DNA from: VXNJ01 sp009840625
Lineage (GTDB): Bacteria > Chloroflexota > UBA11872 > VXNJ01
Direction of reading: 5' to 3'
Length of the DNA: 64,000 nucleotides
Assembly (NCBI GenBank): GCA_965207915.1
Contig: OZ242304.1
Coordinates: 2,356,001-2,420,000, forward strand
In this document: positions 1 to 8,226 of the stretch, piece after piece
How the letters are laid out: each line of letters opens with the position of its first letter
Numbering within the stretch: position 1 is the stretch's first letter
Notes under the pieces: generated by a model
Told to the model about the DNA's origin: nothing
What the model saw: only the letters and a program-made list of their open reading frames with translations
The model's database searches: none
Position numbers and translations under genes: made by a program

Positions 1-2
1 CC

Positions 3-254
3 GAGATTGTGCATATTCAGGGCCTTGCCGGCGCCTCACTGCAGGGCTGGGAGTTAAGCGATCGTGGATCTGTTCACACGCATACATTTGGAGCTGGGGT
101 AACGGTACCCGCCTCAGGGACGCTGGTGGTCGCCTCCGGCCGGGCTAGCGGGGACATCAAACCTTGGGGTGGTCGCAACGTGTGGAACAACGACGGCGAT
201 ACCGCGACCTTGACCGGTCCGGCGGGACAGGTCATGGCGCGGTTGTGCCACTGA
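3..254 (+). CDS. C-terminal end of a lamin-tail-domain protein (5' cut by window)
   Basis: The frame is open from the window edge and ends at a TGA at 252-254. The ~83 visible residues match the end of a lamin tail (LTD) domain: a GWEL-S-D start, a hydrophobic strand, TLVVASG, then the hallmark NVWNNDGDTATLTGPAGQ followed by ARLCH and the stop. In bacteria this immunoglobulin-like fold usually sits on secreted proteins or nucleases, often at the C-terminus as here. The upstream partner domain is outside the window, so the function of the full protein is unknown. The domain call comes from remembered family motifs. Confidence 0.6.
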   Translation, partial: EIVHIQGLAGASLQGWELSDRGSVHTHTFGAGVTVPASGTLVVASGRASGDIKPWGGRNVWNNDGDTATLTGPAGQVMARLCH

Positions 255-531
255 TCGGCCAGCACGCCGCGATTGCTGAACCTCCAGGCAACCGTGGTGA
301 TTGAACCCGGCGCATTGATCCAAATCAGGCGAGTGGATGCACGTCCAGTTGGAATAGGTTTCGGTCGTGCGGCCAATAGTCTTTTTATGGCGGCTGGCAC
401 CACAAAGGACGAGAGTCGCCATCCAGGCAAGGGTTCAGAGCGTGGTTAAGAGCCACCTCGTTGAAGGCCAATTGATTCGGATTCACTGTTTTAGATGGAA
501 TTGCGCCAACCCCACACTTAAGGATTAACGA

Positions 532-1236
532 GTGCCAGATTACGCCGCATTCGACATAGAGACGGTCAAGCCGTTTCCCGACGGTGCCAGATGGCAGGAG
601 CACCGCCCCCTCGGCATAGCCTGCGCTGCGGTCCTGACTTCGTCCATGGAGCGACCCCGGGTTTGGCACGGTGCGGCCGCCGACGGCACCATCGCTGTCC
701 AGATGAACAACGAAGAATCAAGGGGGTTGGTCAATGACCTGGTGGCAATGGTGGACGGGGGATGCACGTTACTGACTTGGAACGGAACCGCGTTTGATTT
801 CGACGTTCTTGCCGAGGAATCGGGGATGCAGACGGAATGTAGATCCTTGGCGAAAAGCCATGTCGACATGATGCTCCATTTCTTTGCCGTCAAGGGGTAC
901 CCGCTGGGTTTGAAGGCTGCGTGCGGCGGCGCCGGAACTACCACTAAACCCGAGGGTATGGACGGTGCGCGAGCAGTTCAAATGTGGCATGAAGGGGCTC
1001 GCCAGGAAGTCATCGAATATTGCGGCCTAGATACGCAGATCACTCTTGAACTGGCTATTGCCACTGAGAGAATGGGCAGGCTGCCCTGGACCAGCAGGTC
1101 CGGAAACCGTCTGCACCTGAGTCTTCCGCGGGGATGGCAATCAGTAGAGGAAGTCTTGCGCTACCCGGAACCCGACACCTCCTGGATGGACTCCCCGTTG
1201 ACGAGGAAACAATTCACCGCTTGGCTAGATTACTAG
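532..1236 (+). CDS. DEDD-family 3'-5' exonuclease (RNase H-like fold)
   Basis: This 234-residue protein carries the three exonuclease motifs of the DEDD superfamily: DIET at residues 8-11 (Exo I), TWNGTAFDFDVL near residue 83 (Exo II), and an EYCGLD motif near residue 162 (Exo III, with Y/C..D). It most resembles stand-alone predicted 3'-5' exonucleases that lack a polymerase domain. The expected activity is two-metal removal of nucleotides from 3' ends of DNA or RNA in the cytoplasm. The start is a GTG with AAGGA about 8 bases upstream. It converges on the translesion operon across a 73-base gap. The substrate cannot be read from sequence. Confidence 0.7.
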   Translation: MPDYAAFDIETVKPFPDGARWQEHRPLGIACAAVLTSSMERPRVWHGAAADGTIAVQMNNEESRGLVNDLVAMVDGGCTLLTWNGTAFDFDVLAEESGMQTECRSLAKSHVDMMLHFFAVKGYPLGLKAACGGAGTTTKPEGMDGARAVQMWHEGARQEVIEYCGLDTQITLELAIATERMGRLPWTSRSGNRLHLSLPRGWQSVEEVLRYPEPDTSWMDSPLTRKQFTAWLDY

Positions 1237-1309
1237 GCGCTGACCGTCCGAATGCGGTGCCTCCACGAATCCTGGTACTTCTGACGCGAACGCGGGCGGG
1301 AATGTGCGG

Positions 1310-4300
1310 CTAACCCCAGTCGTGGGTCTTCTCGCTGACTACCAGGTCAGGCGACCAAGGCGCAGATAAGCGTCGCGCCTTATCGACCATGATGTTGGCC
1401 GATCCGTCGCGGCGCGACATCATCCCCTCGACCAGCACCAGCGGTGCGGACAGGTCGTTGCGGTGTCGCTGCCAGGTCGATGGCCAGACCGCCAGCGGGA
1501 TCATTCCGAACTCGTCCTGCAGGGTCATGAACACCATCTTGCCCAGGGGGCGTTGGCGGCGCAGCACCTTGCCGGCCGCGCTTATCCGTGCCCCGTCGGG
1601 GGCCTGGTCCAGCTGGCGGCTGCTTAGGACCCTGTCGGCCAGAAGGGGCCGCAGCGTTTCCATTACGTGACCGCCGGTGAACAGCCGCAGGGTCTGGCAC
1701 TCGTAGGCCATCTGGTTTTCCGGCGACAGCGGCGCCAGCGACGGCATGACCTCGCGGTGCTCCAGGGCCAGCGGCGCCTGCGGCGACGGAGGACGGTAGT
1801 GCAATCCCACCTCCCAGAGATCGCTGCGTCGATCGCCGGCGCCGGGAAAGCCATCGCAGGCACCAGCCTTTACCAGCGCCTCCAGGGCGGCCTGCTGGAG
1901 CCCGGCGCGGGCGATCAGGTCGCGCAGGGACTTAAATTCGCCGCCGCGCCCTCGCGCCGCCAGCAGTTTTTCGGCGCTCTGGGCGGCGATCCCGGCCACA
2001 AAGCCCAGGCCCATCCGGAACGCGTCCGACCCCTCCGGCCGGCACTCCAGGTGGCTGCGGTTCACATCCGGTCCCAGGGTCCGGATTCCGTGCTGCAAGG
2101 CGTCCTCTTTTAAGGTTTCGATCGACCAGAACCCCATCGGCTGGGCGTTGAAGATGGCGCAGTAGAACTCCGCCGGGAAGTAGTGGCGCAGCCAGGCCAT
2201 GTGATAGGCGGTGGCGCCGAAGGCGAGTGCGTGGGCCTCGGGAAACATGTAGTGCGGATTGAACTTTTTAAAGATCCGGTCGGCGACGGCCGCCGGGACC
2301 CCGCGGGCCCGGGCGCCCTCGCGGAAGCGGTGCCAGTACCGGCCGATCAGGTCCTGGTTGTTGCGCCGCTGGAAGGCCCGGCGCATGAGGTCGGCCTCGG
2401 CGGCCGAGAGTCCGCCCACGTCCATCCCCAGTTGCACCACCTGGTCCTGGAAGAGGATGATCCCCAGCGACTTGGCCAAGGCGCGCCGCTCCAGGGGATG
2501 GTCGTAGTCCCAGGACTGGCCGTGGCGGCGGCGCAGGAACTCGGTCACCCCGTCATTGGCGCCCACTCCGGGGCGGACCGCAGCCACCTGCAGGGCCATG
2601 TCGTATAGGTGCCGCGGCCGCATGCGCTTGATCGTCTGCATCTGGGCGGCGCTCTCCACCTGGAACACCCCCACCGTGTCGCCGCGCTCCAGGTCGGCAT
2701 ACACCGCCGGGTCGGAATGGTCGATCCGGCTCAGGTCGATCCGCCGGCCGGTGCGGTCCTCGATCAGCTGCAGGCACTCCTGCATCTGCGAGAGCGCCCC
2801 CAGGGCCAGGAAGTCGATCTTGACGAATCCGGCGTCCTCGGTCGCGTACTTGTCCCACTGGCAGATGTAGCGCCCCGGGATCGCCGACGGCTGCACCGGC
2901 ACCATGTCGACCAGCGGCTCGGAGCTGATGATCATCCCGCCCGGGTGCTGGGCCAGGCCCTTGGGGAAGCCCTGCAACTGCGCCCCCAGCGCGATCAGGT
3001 CGCGCCAGCCGCGCTGACGCTGTTGACCAGCCAGCTGCGGGATCTTGGCCATCTCCTGTTCCAGATCGGCGCCGGAGTGCGATTCGGCCCGCTGGGCCAG
3101 GATCGCAAGCTCGGCGGCCGGCAGTCCGAGGGCGCGCCCGACGTCGCGGACCACCCCGGGAAGGCGGTAGGTGGGAATCATGGCGGTGAGCGCGGCCCGT
3201 TCCCATCCCAGTTCGTCGAACACCTTCAGGATCAGCCGCTCGCGGATGTCGCGCGGGAAATCCAGGTCGATGTCGGGCGGGCCGGCCAGGCGGTCGGCGG
3301 GCAGGAAGCGCTCCAGCGGCAGGTCGTACTCGAGCGGATCGACGTGCGAGAGGCCGATCAGAGTCCCGGTGAGCATGGCCACCGAGGACCCGCGCCCGCG
3401 ACCGGGCGCACGCTGTGACAGCGGCGCCCCGGGCGGCAGGTGGCCGAGCTCGACGGCGACCTGGCGGGCCATCTCGATGACCTGGCGGTAGAGCAGGAAG
3501 AACCCGGCCAGATCGTGCTTGGCGATCAGGTCGAATTCTTTCTGCAGCCGCGCCCGCAGCGTTGGCGTGATGCGTCCATAGCGCTCCCGGGCCGCGATCC
3601 GGCAGACGTGCTCGAAATAGGCCTGCTGGCCGGCGAACCCCTCCGGGACCGGCGGCCGCGGGAGCCGGTAGCGAATCTGCCCGACCGAAAACGCCATGCA
3701 GCGCCGGGCGATCCGGGCGCTGTTTTCCAGGGCCTGCGGCCAGCGTCGAAACAGCTGCGTCATTTCTTCGGTCGGGCGCAGATGGTAGTTGGCGTTGGGA
3801 TGCCGCTGGCGGTGACAGCCGTCGAGGGTGGTGTTTAGGCGAATGGCGGTGAGTACGTCGCAGAGCCGGTGGCGGCTGCGGTCGTGATAGCAGACCCCGC
3901 CGGTGGTCACCACCCCGACCCCGAGCTGGCTGGCCAGCTCGGCCAGGGCCCGGTTGCGGACCATCTCGCCGGGAGCCAGGTGGCGCTGCAGTTCGACGAA
4001 GACGGACTCGCTGCCCAGCTGCTGGCAGTAGCCGGCGACAAGGCCGCGGGCGGCGGCCAGGTGACCGGAATCCAGGTGCCGGGCCAGGTGTCCGCCGGGA
4101 GATCCGAGCAGGGCGATCAGCCCCTCGCCGTGGGTGCTCAGTTCGCCCGGATCAAGTTGCGGATGACGGCGCTCGCCGGCCCGATGGGCGCTGCTGATGA
4201 GCCGGCAGAGGCTGGAATAGCCGGCTGCGTTTTCGGCCAGCAGGGTTATCGGGGCAGGCTCCAGCTCCGGGTGCGCCACGGTGACCTCGGCTCCGACGAT

Positions 4301-4492
4301 GGGCTTTATCCCGGCGGCGCGGGCCGCCTCCGCCAGTTCCAGGACGCCGGTCAGGTTGTCACGGTCGGTTAGGGCCAGCGCCTGGTAACCCAGCTTGGCC
4401 GCGCGTACGATCAGTTCGTCGACCGACGAGGCGCCGTGCCCGAACGAGTACCAGCTGCGGCAGTGCAGCTCGCTGTAGGCAGGGGCATCCAT
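1310..4492 (-). CDS. dnaE2: Error-prone DNA polymerase III alpha subunit DnaE2
   Basis: A 1060-residue C-family polymerase, the normal length for DnaE2 and shorter than replicative DnaE. An N-terminal PHP domain covers residues ~1-200, the catalytic core carries PDIDLDFP (two catalytic aspartates) and VKIDFLALG (the third), the HPGGMIIS motif lies between them, and a C-terminal OB-fold ends the protein. It is the last gene of an imuB–DUF6504–dnaE2 operon (3-base gap upstream). DnaE2 inserts bases opposite lesions and causes damage-induced mutation together with ImuB. The PHP motif reads LHCRSWYSF and later TDRDN where active domains have HCH and TDHD, so PHP metal binding and proofreading are probably lost, as is usual for DnaE2. 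Confidence 0.92.
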   Translation of the reverse strand: MDAPAYSELHCRSWYSFGHGASSVDELIVRAAKLGYQALALTDRDNLTGVLELAEAARAAGIKPIVGAEVTVAHPELEPAPITLLAENAAGYSSLCRLISSAHRAGERRHPQLDPGELSTHGEGLIALLGSPGGHLARHLDSGHLAAARGLVAGYCQQLGSESVFVELQRHLAPGEMVRNRALAELASQLGVGVVTTGGVCYHDRSRHRLCDVLTAIRLNTTLDGCHRQRHPNANYHLRPTEEMTQLFRRWPQALENSARIARRCMAFSVGQIRYRLPRPPVPEGFAGQQAYFEHVCRIAARERYGRITPTLRARLQKEFDLIAKHDLAGFFLLYRQVIEMARQVAVELGHLPPGAPLSQRAPGRGRGSSVAMLTGTLIGLSHVDPLEYDLPLERFLPADRLAGPPDIDLDFPRDIRERLILKVFDELGWERAALTAMIPTYRLPGVVRDVGRALGLPAAELAILAQRAESHSGADLEQEMAKIPQLAGQQRQRGWRDLIALGAQLQGFPKGLAQHPGGMIISSEPLVDMVPVQPSAIPGRYICQWDKYATEDAGFVKIDFLALGALSQMQECLQLIEDRTGRRIDLSRIDHSDPAVYADLERGDTVGVFQVESAAQMQTIKRMRPRHLYDMALQVAAVRPGVGANDGVTEFLRRRHGQSWDYDHPLERRALAKSLGIILFQDQVVQLGMDVGGLSAAEADLMRRAFQRRNNQDLIGRYWHRFREGARARGVPAAVADRIFKKFNPHYMFPEAHALAFGATAYHMAWLRHYFPAEFYCAIFNAQPMGFWSIETLKEDALQHGIRTLGPDVNRSHLECRPEGSDAFRMGLGFVAGIAAQSAEKLLAARGRGGEFKSLRDLIARAGLQQAALEALVKAGACDGFPGAGDRRSDLWEVGLHYRPPSPQAPLALEHREVMPSLAPLSPENQMAYECQTLRLFTGGHVMETLRPLLADRVLSSRQLDQAPDGARISAAGKVLRRQRPLGKMVFMTLQDEFGMIPLAVWPSTWQRHRNDLSAPLVLVEGMMSRRDGSANIMVDKARRLSAPWSPDLVVSEKTHDWG

Positions 4493-4495
4493 TCC

Positions 4496-4795
4496 CTAGC
4501 CGTCCTGGCGGAACCAGCTCCCACTGACCAGGTCGCAGAACAGGGTCAGCACGCGGCCGTCGGCCAGCAGCAGCCGGAAATAGCGGCGCCGGACCGGGTC
4601 CTCGCGCCACCACTCGTCGTCGAGCTCCCATACATCGAGCAGGGCCCGTACCGCGGCGGCGGGACCGCCGGCCCGGGAGCCGGCGACCGCCTGCGGAAGC
4701 CCGCGCGCATCGGTGCGCACCGCGGCCGGGCGCGGCAGGTTTAGGGGGCGGTAAAGCGGACCAGCGCCTGGCGCCGTTCCGGGATGCGTGACCAT
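4496..4795 (-). CDS. DUF6504 family protein of the imuB-dnaE2 operon
   Basis: A 99-residue protein between imuB and dnaE2. Its core (NLPRPAAVRTD, then DVWELDDEWWREDPVRRRYF, then LFCDLVSGSWFRQDG) matches the small DUF6504 proteins commonly found between imuB and dnaE2 in Actinobacteria and Chloroflexota. The ATG at 4795 makes it overlap imuB by 55 bases, so translation may be coupled. Its role is unknown; position suggests an accessory factor of the mutasome. The overlapping N-terminal ~20 residues are unconvincing and the true start could be downstream. Confidence 0.75.
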   Translation of the reverse strand: MVTHPGTAPGAGPLYRPLNLPRPAAVRTDARGLPQAVAGSRAGGPAAAVRALLDVWELDDEWWREDPVRRRYFRLLLADGRVLTLFCDLVSGSWFRQDG

Positions 4796-5940
4796 GGTTC
4801 CACCTCAACTACCCGCAGCAACGCCTCGCCCGGCAGGCGCCGGCGCAGACCGGCAACTGCTGAGTTGAGGCTGGCTTTGCGGGACTTGGACCAGAGTTCG
4901 CCCTGGATCGTGGGCGCGGGCCCCAGCTGGCCGAGTTCGACCTGCAGGTCCTTAACCGGCCCGGGCAGACCCAGCGGCCCGGGTTCGCGGCCGGAGAGGG
5001 CCGCCAGCAGGGTTTCGCAAGCGGCCTCGGCTCCGGCCGCCGGGGTGCGGAACCGGTAGGTAAACGACCAGGTCGGCTGGTCGCTGATCTGGCCGGTCAG
5101 GGCAATATGCCCGGCGGCCCGGCCCGCGAGCCGGGGATGGCGGTAGAGACGCTGCAGCAGGGTCAGCAGGCCGACGCTGAAGGCCCCGACGCTGACTGCC
5201 GGAAACGGGAATTCCAGCTGGGCGGATGCGGTTTCGGCCGGCGGGAGCGGCCGCAGCGGCTCGGAGTCGCCGCCGCGGGAAAGGTCCCAGGCCCGCTCCC
5301 CGGGCTCCCCCAGGCGCGCCCGCAGTGCCATGCGCGGCTGGTCGGACAGGTCTCCGAGGGTTGCCAGACCGAAATCGGCCAGCAGCAGTTGCGTGTCCTC
5401 ATCGAGCGGCAGCAGCGCGGCCGGCATCCCGGACAGGAAGCTGCGCAGCGCAGCCGGCTCGGACGGGGCCTCCAAAACCTCTCCCGCTCGGGAACGTACT
5501 GCCGCGCAGCGGGCGCTGAACTTGCCCGTGCCCAGGCCCCACCGTGCGCGCCAGTCGTCGGCGACGGCCTCGCGCAGGCGCCGTTTTAGACCGGCCGGGC
5601 CGCCGCAGAGCGGTTCCAGGCCGGCAATATCCAGGTAGGCGCAGCCCGGGCTGGAATCCTCGACGCCCGGAAAAAGCTTCTGCAGCCGGTCCAAGATCTG
5701 ATCCCAGCAGCGCCGGTAATAGATCGGGTCGGCAGGGAGGAGATTTACGTTCGGATGCTCGGCCAGGATCTGACTCAGGGCGGCTCCGGGCCGGGCCCGC
5801 ACCACCGGATCGGCATCATGCAGCTGCGGTTGCCCGGCGCTTCCCTCGTAGATCGCCAGCGGCTCCGGACCGAGCCGGTGCCGGGCGCGCTCGGCCTGCA
5901 GGGGCAGGTGGGGAAATACCACACAAGCGATACGAAACAT
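4741..5940 (-). CDS. imuB: ImuB-like inactive Y-family polymerase
   Basis: A 399-residue protein starting MFRIACVVFPHLPLQAER, with the Y-family palm, fingers and little-finger layout. Active Y-family enzymes have an acidic residue in the first strand and a D-E pair in a SIDEAYLD-like motif. Here the first strand lacks an acid (VVFPHLPLQAE) and the second motif is SPGCAYLDIAG, so both catalytic positions are gone. That is the signature of ImuB, a non-catalytic adaptor that recruits DnaE2 to the sliding clamp. It is the first gene of the operon; no imuA homologue lies upstream. The ATG at 5940 is supported by the promoter directly before it. Confidence 0.85.
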   Translation of the reverse strand: MFRIACVVFPHLPLQAERARHRLGPEPLAIYEGSAGQPQLHDADPVVRARPGAALSQILAEHPNVNLLPADPIYYRRCWDQILDRLQKLFPGVEDSSPGCAYLDIAGLEPLCGGPAGLKRRLREAVADDWRARWGLGTGKFSARCAAVRSRAGEVLEAPSEPAALRSFLSGMPAALLPLDEDTQLLLADFGLATLGDLSDQPRMALRARLGEPGERAWDLSRGGDSEPLRPLPPAETASAQLEFPFPAVSVGAFSVGLLTLLQRLYRHPRLAGRAAGHIALTGQISDQPTWSFTYRFRTPAAGAEAACETLLAALSGREPGPLGLPGPVKDLQVELGQLGPAPTIQGELWSKSRKASLNSAVAGLRRRLPGEALLRVVEVEPWSRIPERRQALVRFTAP

Positions 5941-5975
5941 AAAACATTATAGAAACACTTAACCGATCGATGGAA
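5940..5975 (-). promoter_or_regulatory. imuB: Promoter of the imuB operon, probably leaderless
   Basis: Reading toward imuB, a perfect TATAAT lies at 5951-5946, five bases before the ATG at 5940-5938. A transcript starting 6-8 bases after this box would begin at or next to the A of the start codon, so the mRNA is probably leaderless; no Shine-Dalgarno is present. The -35 region is poor and no convincing LexA operator could be identified. Confidence 0.5.
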
Positions 5976-6030
5976 CTCTATTGGACTGATCGGTGCTCAA
6001 TACCTCCAGGTACTCCGGCTGGCTCGGGCC

Positions 6031-6369
6031 CTAATCGCATCCCGTCGCGATGGAGAGCGCAGTACAGACTGCGCGCATTTGATCCTCGTTCAACGAACCC
6101 ACGTATTTACGCAGTTTTGATTGGTATACAGTGTGGACTTGATCCAAATTTATGGCGGACGCGTGTTTGAGTCCTACTTCGGTCCCCACCAAAACCTCGC
6201 TCGGTATCCCCCTGATCGTTGAAGTTATGGAGGCAACTGTGGCAGTTTGAATAAGCGAGAGAACTTCCTCTCGGGAAATAACCACCACCGGGCGTTGCTT
6301 GTCAGGTTTGCGGAAACGATATTGCCAGATCTCTCCGCGATGCGGTCGGCCGTTCACTCGTTCGACCAC
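6031..6369 (-). CDS. mazF: MazF/PemK-family mRNA endonuclease toxin
   Basis: A 112-residue protein with the MazF core near the N-terminus: RGEIWQYRF, then KQRPVVVISREE (the conserved RPVVV-S segment that forms the SH3-like barrel), and the usual T...GIPSEV...GL..AS.I..DQ pattern. MazF toxins cleave single-stranded RNA at short sequences and stop translation when the antitoxin is degraded. The start is GTG at 6369, overlapping the antitoxin gene by 16 bases. A second GTG twelve bases in is an alternative start. Family length (~110) is normal and no key segment appears missing. Confidence 0.8.
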   Translation of the reverse strand: MVERVNGRPHRGEIWQYRFRKPDKQRPVVVISREEVLSLIQTATVASITSTIRGIPSEVLVGTEVGLKHASAINLDQVHTVYQSKLRKYVGSLNEDQMRAVCTALSIATGCD

Positions 6370-6593
6370 GCCCCTTCATCGACCCACCAAGCAGATTCTT
6401 CATCCGTCAGCCCATTGGTGGCCGAATAACCTGCCGCATACCGCTTGGCAATTGAAGCGGCTTTCGCGCGCGCCAAGTATTCCTGCACCGCTTGTCGTAT
6501 GACGGCAGATCTTCCGTCGATTCTGACTTCGGGATTGCGGTCCAAGTCTTCCAGCAAATCTCGATCGATTGTTATTTGTATAGCTTTCTTCAA
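6354..6593 (-). CDS. Ribbon-helix-helix antitoxin of the MazF pair
   Basis: A 79-residue protein. Residues 1-45 fit a ribbon-helix-helix DNA-binding domain (KAIQITIDRDLLEDLD, then RSAVIRQAVQEYLAR); the acidic C-terminal tail (LTDEESAWWVDEGAWSNE) is the likely toxin-binding part. It lies just upstream of mazF with a 16-base overlap, the usual antitoxin-first order. Such antitoxins repress their own operon. The start is TTG at 6593 with GGGAT about 8 bases upstream. Confidence 0.75.
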   Translation of the reverse strand: MKKAIQITIDRDLLEDLDRNPEVRIDGRSAVIRQAVQEYLARAKAASIAKRYAAGYSATNGLTDEESAWWVDEGAWSNE

Positions 6594-6598
6594 TTGCT

Positions 6599-6826
6599 TT
6601 ATCCCATAGCAAATATGTTGATATTGTATCGATAATGCAATTTCCGATTTCTGCGGGAAGGGATGCCAAATCCGCTATGCGTCGCATTTGTCCCATACGC
6701 CAATTCCGAGCGATTTGGACAGCACTCCATCAAGCGACCCTGCTTTTCTCTTGCCCAATCGAGCGCGAGGCGGAAGCCGCCGACGCGGGCGAAAAGGTCC
6801 ACGAACGTCTGCGGGGGCGCCGACAT
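6599..6826 (-). pseudogene. N-terminal relic of a DNA (cytosine-5) methyltransferase
   Basis: The first ~30 residues (MSAPPQTFVDLFARVGG, then FRLALDW) match motif I of C5-methyltransferases, where F-x-DLFAG-x-GG-x-RLAL binds S-adenosylmethionine. The G of FAG is replaced by R, the following residues lose similarity, and the frame stops after 75 residues where the family needs 300-400. It is squeezed between the MazEF-like pair and a decayed IS110, so it is a dead leftover of a restriction-modification or orphan methylase gene. Confidence 0.55.
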
Positions 6827-6887
6827 CGAGATTCCTCATGCTGCTGCGGCCGGCTGCCCGCGGGGAGCGGGACGCTGTCGCGATCGG

Positions 6888-7818
6888 TCAGCGCGGCGCC
6901 TGCACCGTCCAGGGCTTGCCGCGCCTTAGCACCGAGTTGAGCGTAAGCAGCAGTCTGCGCATGCACGCCACCAGCGCGACCTTCGGGGGCTTGCCGGCCG
7001 CGGTAAGACGCTCGTAGAGGGCCTTCACGTCGGGGTTGTAGCGCATCGCCGCCAGCGCCGCCATGTACAGGGCGGCGCGCACCCTGGCCCGGCCCCGTAG
7101 ATGGAGCGCCTGCCGCTCCAGGAGCGCTCTCGCGGTTGTAGAGGGCCACTCCCACCAGCGCGGCCAGCTCGCGGCGGTTCATCGTTCCCAGTTCGGGCAG
7201 GAAGGCAATCGCCGCGAGCGCCAGCACCGGACCGGCGCCGCGGACGCTTAGCGCCAGGTCGTAGCGCCGTTGCAGCTCCGCGCTGCCTGAGAGCACGTCG
7301 CCGGCCACCTTCTCCAGGTGCTCGACCTGGCCAGTCAGGTACCCGATGCTGGCTAGGATCTGGCGGCGGACGACGACGTTCCCGCATCTTGCCAGGCGGT
7401 TCTTCTCGCGGGTGCGCTGCTCCAGCAGCTGCAGGCGGCGGACGGCCAGGTCCTTGAGTTCGGCCTAGGCCGGATCGGGCTTTGCCCACAGAGCCGGTTT
7501 CATTACCTCCCCGTAGTGGGCGATCACCCGGGCGTCGATCCGATCGGTCTTGGCCAGGTTGCCGCTGGCGTCGGCGAAGCGGCGCATGCGGCGCGGATTG
7601 ACGACCGCCCCGTTCTCTGACAGCGCGGATGCGTTCTGCTCGTAGCCTCCCGTGGCCTCCATGCAGATCAGGGCCACGGTCATCGCCGCCAGCCTGGCCA
7701 GGAGCTTGCGGATGCCAGAAGCGCTGTTGGTCAACCGGAAGGTCTCCCCGCCGGGGCGGACGGCCACGTCCAGGCCGTCCTTGGATACGTCGACGCCGAT
7801 GAAACAGGGGCCGTTCAT
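6888..7818 (-). pseudogene. Decayed IS110-family transposase
   Basis: The N-terminal part (MNGPCFIGVDVSKDGLDVAV at 7818, later KTDRIDARVIAHYGEV) is the DEDD RuvC-like domain of IS110 recombinases. An in-frame TAG lies at 7465-7467; the same frame then continues through SVRGAGPVLALAAIAFLPEL to LVGVALYNRES, where a frameshift near 7110-7130 moves the rest (RAALYMAALAAMRYNPD, then GKPPKVALVACMRRLL) into another frame ending at 6888. All domains of the family, including the Tnp_20 serine domain, can be traced. The 58.6 kb IS110 is an intact relative. The 5' flank holds a structured RNA candidate. Confidence 0.85.
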
Positions 7819-7850
7819 GCTAGAACTCCATTGAGAATCCGCAGCGCGAA

Positions 7851-8003
7851 CCCTTTCTCGCGGATACGGACCCGGGCCTTCGGGCTCGGTCCCCGGCTAC
7901 CGTCCGGGTCATGGGCTGCGGGGATCAGGTGCGGCGACCCGTGCTATTTACCGGACCCGCGCAAGAGCGGTCCAAGGATCAAGCGGTCCGCCGCACCTGG
8001 ACT
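7851..8003 (-). ncRNA. Candidate IS110 bridge RNA (family A, copy 1)
   Basis: Non-coding DNA immediately upstream of the IS110 gene. In transposase sense an outer stem pairs AGGTGCGGCG (within 7998-7985) with CGCCGCACCT (within 7940-7927); the enclosed 44 bases fold again around GGACC/GGTCC; a second GC-rich stem-loop lies at 7923-7885; a conserved block CCGTATCCGCGAGAAAGG follows at 7869-7851. The same order with a changed base pair in the outer stem precedes the IS110 at 58.6 kb. Bridge RNAs of IS110 elements are known to lie upstream of the recombinase and to have two guide loops. The identification is inference from position and folding. Confidence 0.5.
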
Positions 8004-8043
8004 CCACTTGGTAAACATACGAGCTACCTCGGCCGGCAGGTTA

Positions 8044-8176
8044 GCACCGGCCGAAACCGGTGCCCTCTCGCGGTGTGAGATTGGCGTGCTAGCCAAAGCC
8101 CGCTGTTTCCCAACTGCGATCCGCGAGAGAGCGCGAACGCCCTCTCGGCAGTTGGGTTTCCCTGGGCGTTGGCTAG
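8044..8176. other. Long imperfect hairpin region
   Basis: Two dyads lie here without a gene. GCACCGG/CCGGTGC forms a 7-bp stem at 8044-8063. A longer structure at 8089-8176 nests four paired blocks: CTAGCCAA/TTGGCTAG, GCCC/GGGC, CCCAACTGC/GCAGTTGGG and CGAGAG/CTCTCG. It could be an RNA fold, the end of a mobile element, or the left part of the neighbouring IS110. The transcribed strand is unknown. Confidence 0.4.
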
Positions 8177-8226
8177 TCGCTAGATGTTACGTAGGTGCCG
8201 TCAATCCGCACGTGGCGCCGATCAGC

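Noticed and set aside
5960..5990. Possible LexA operator upstream of imuB (GAAC-N4 half site)
   Set aside because: The second half site does not match GTTC, so only one of two halves is present.
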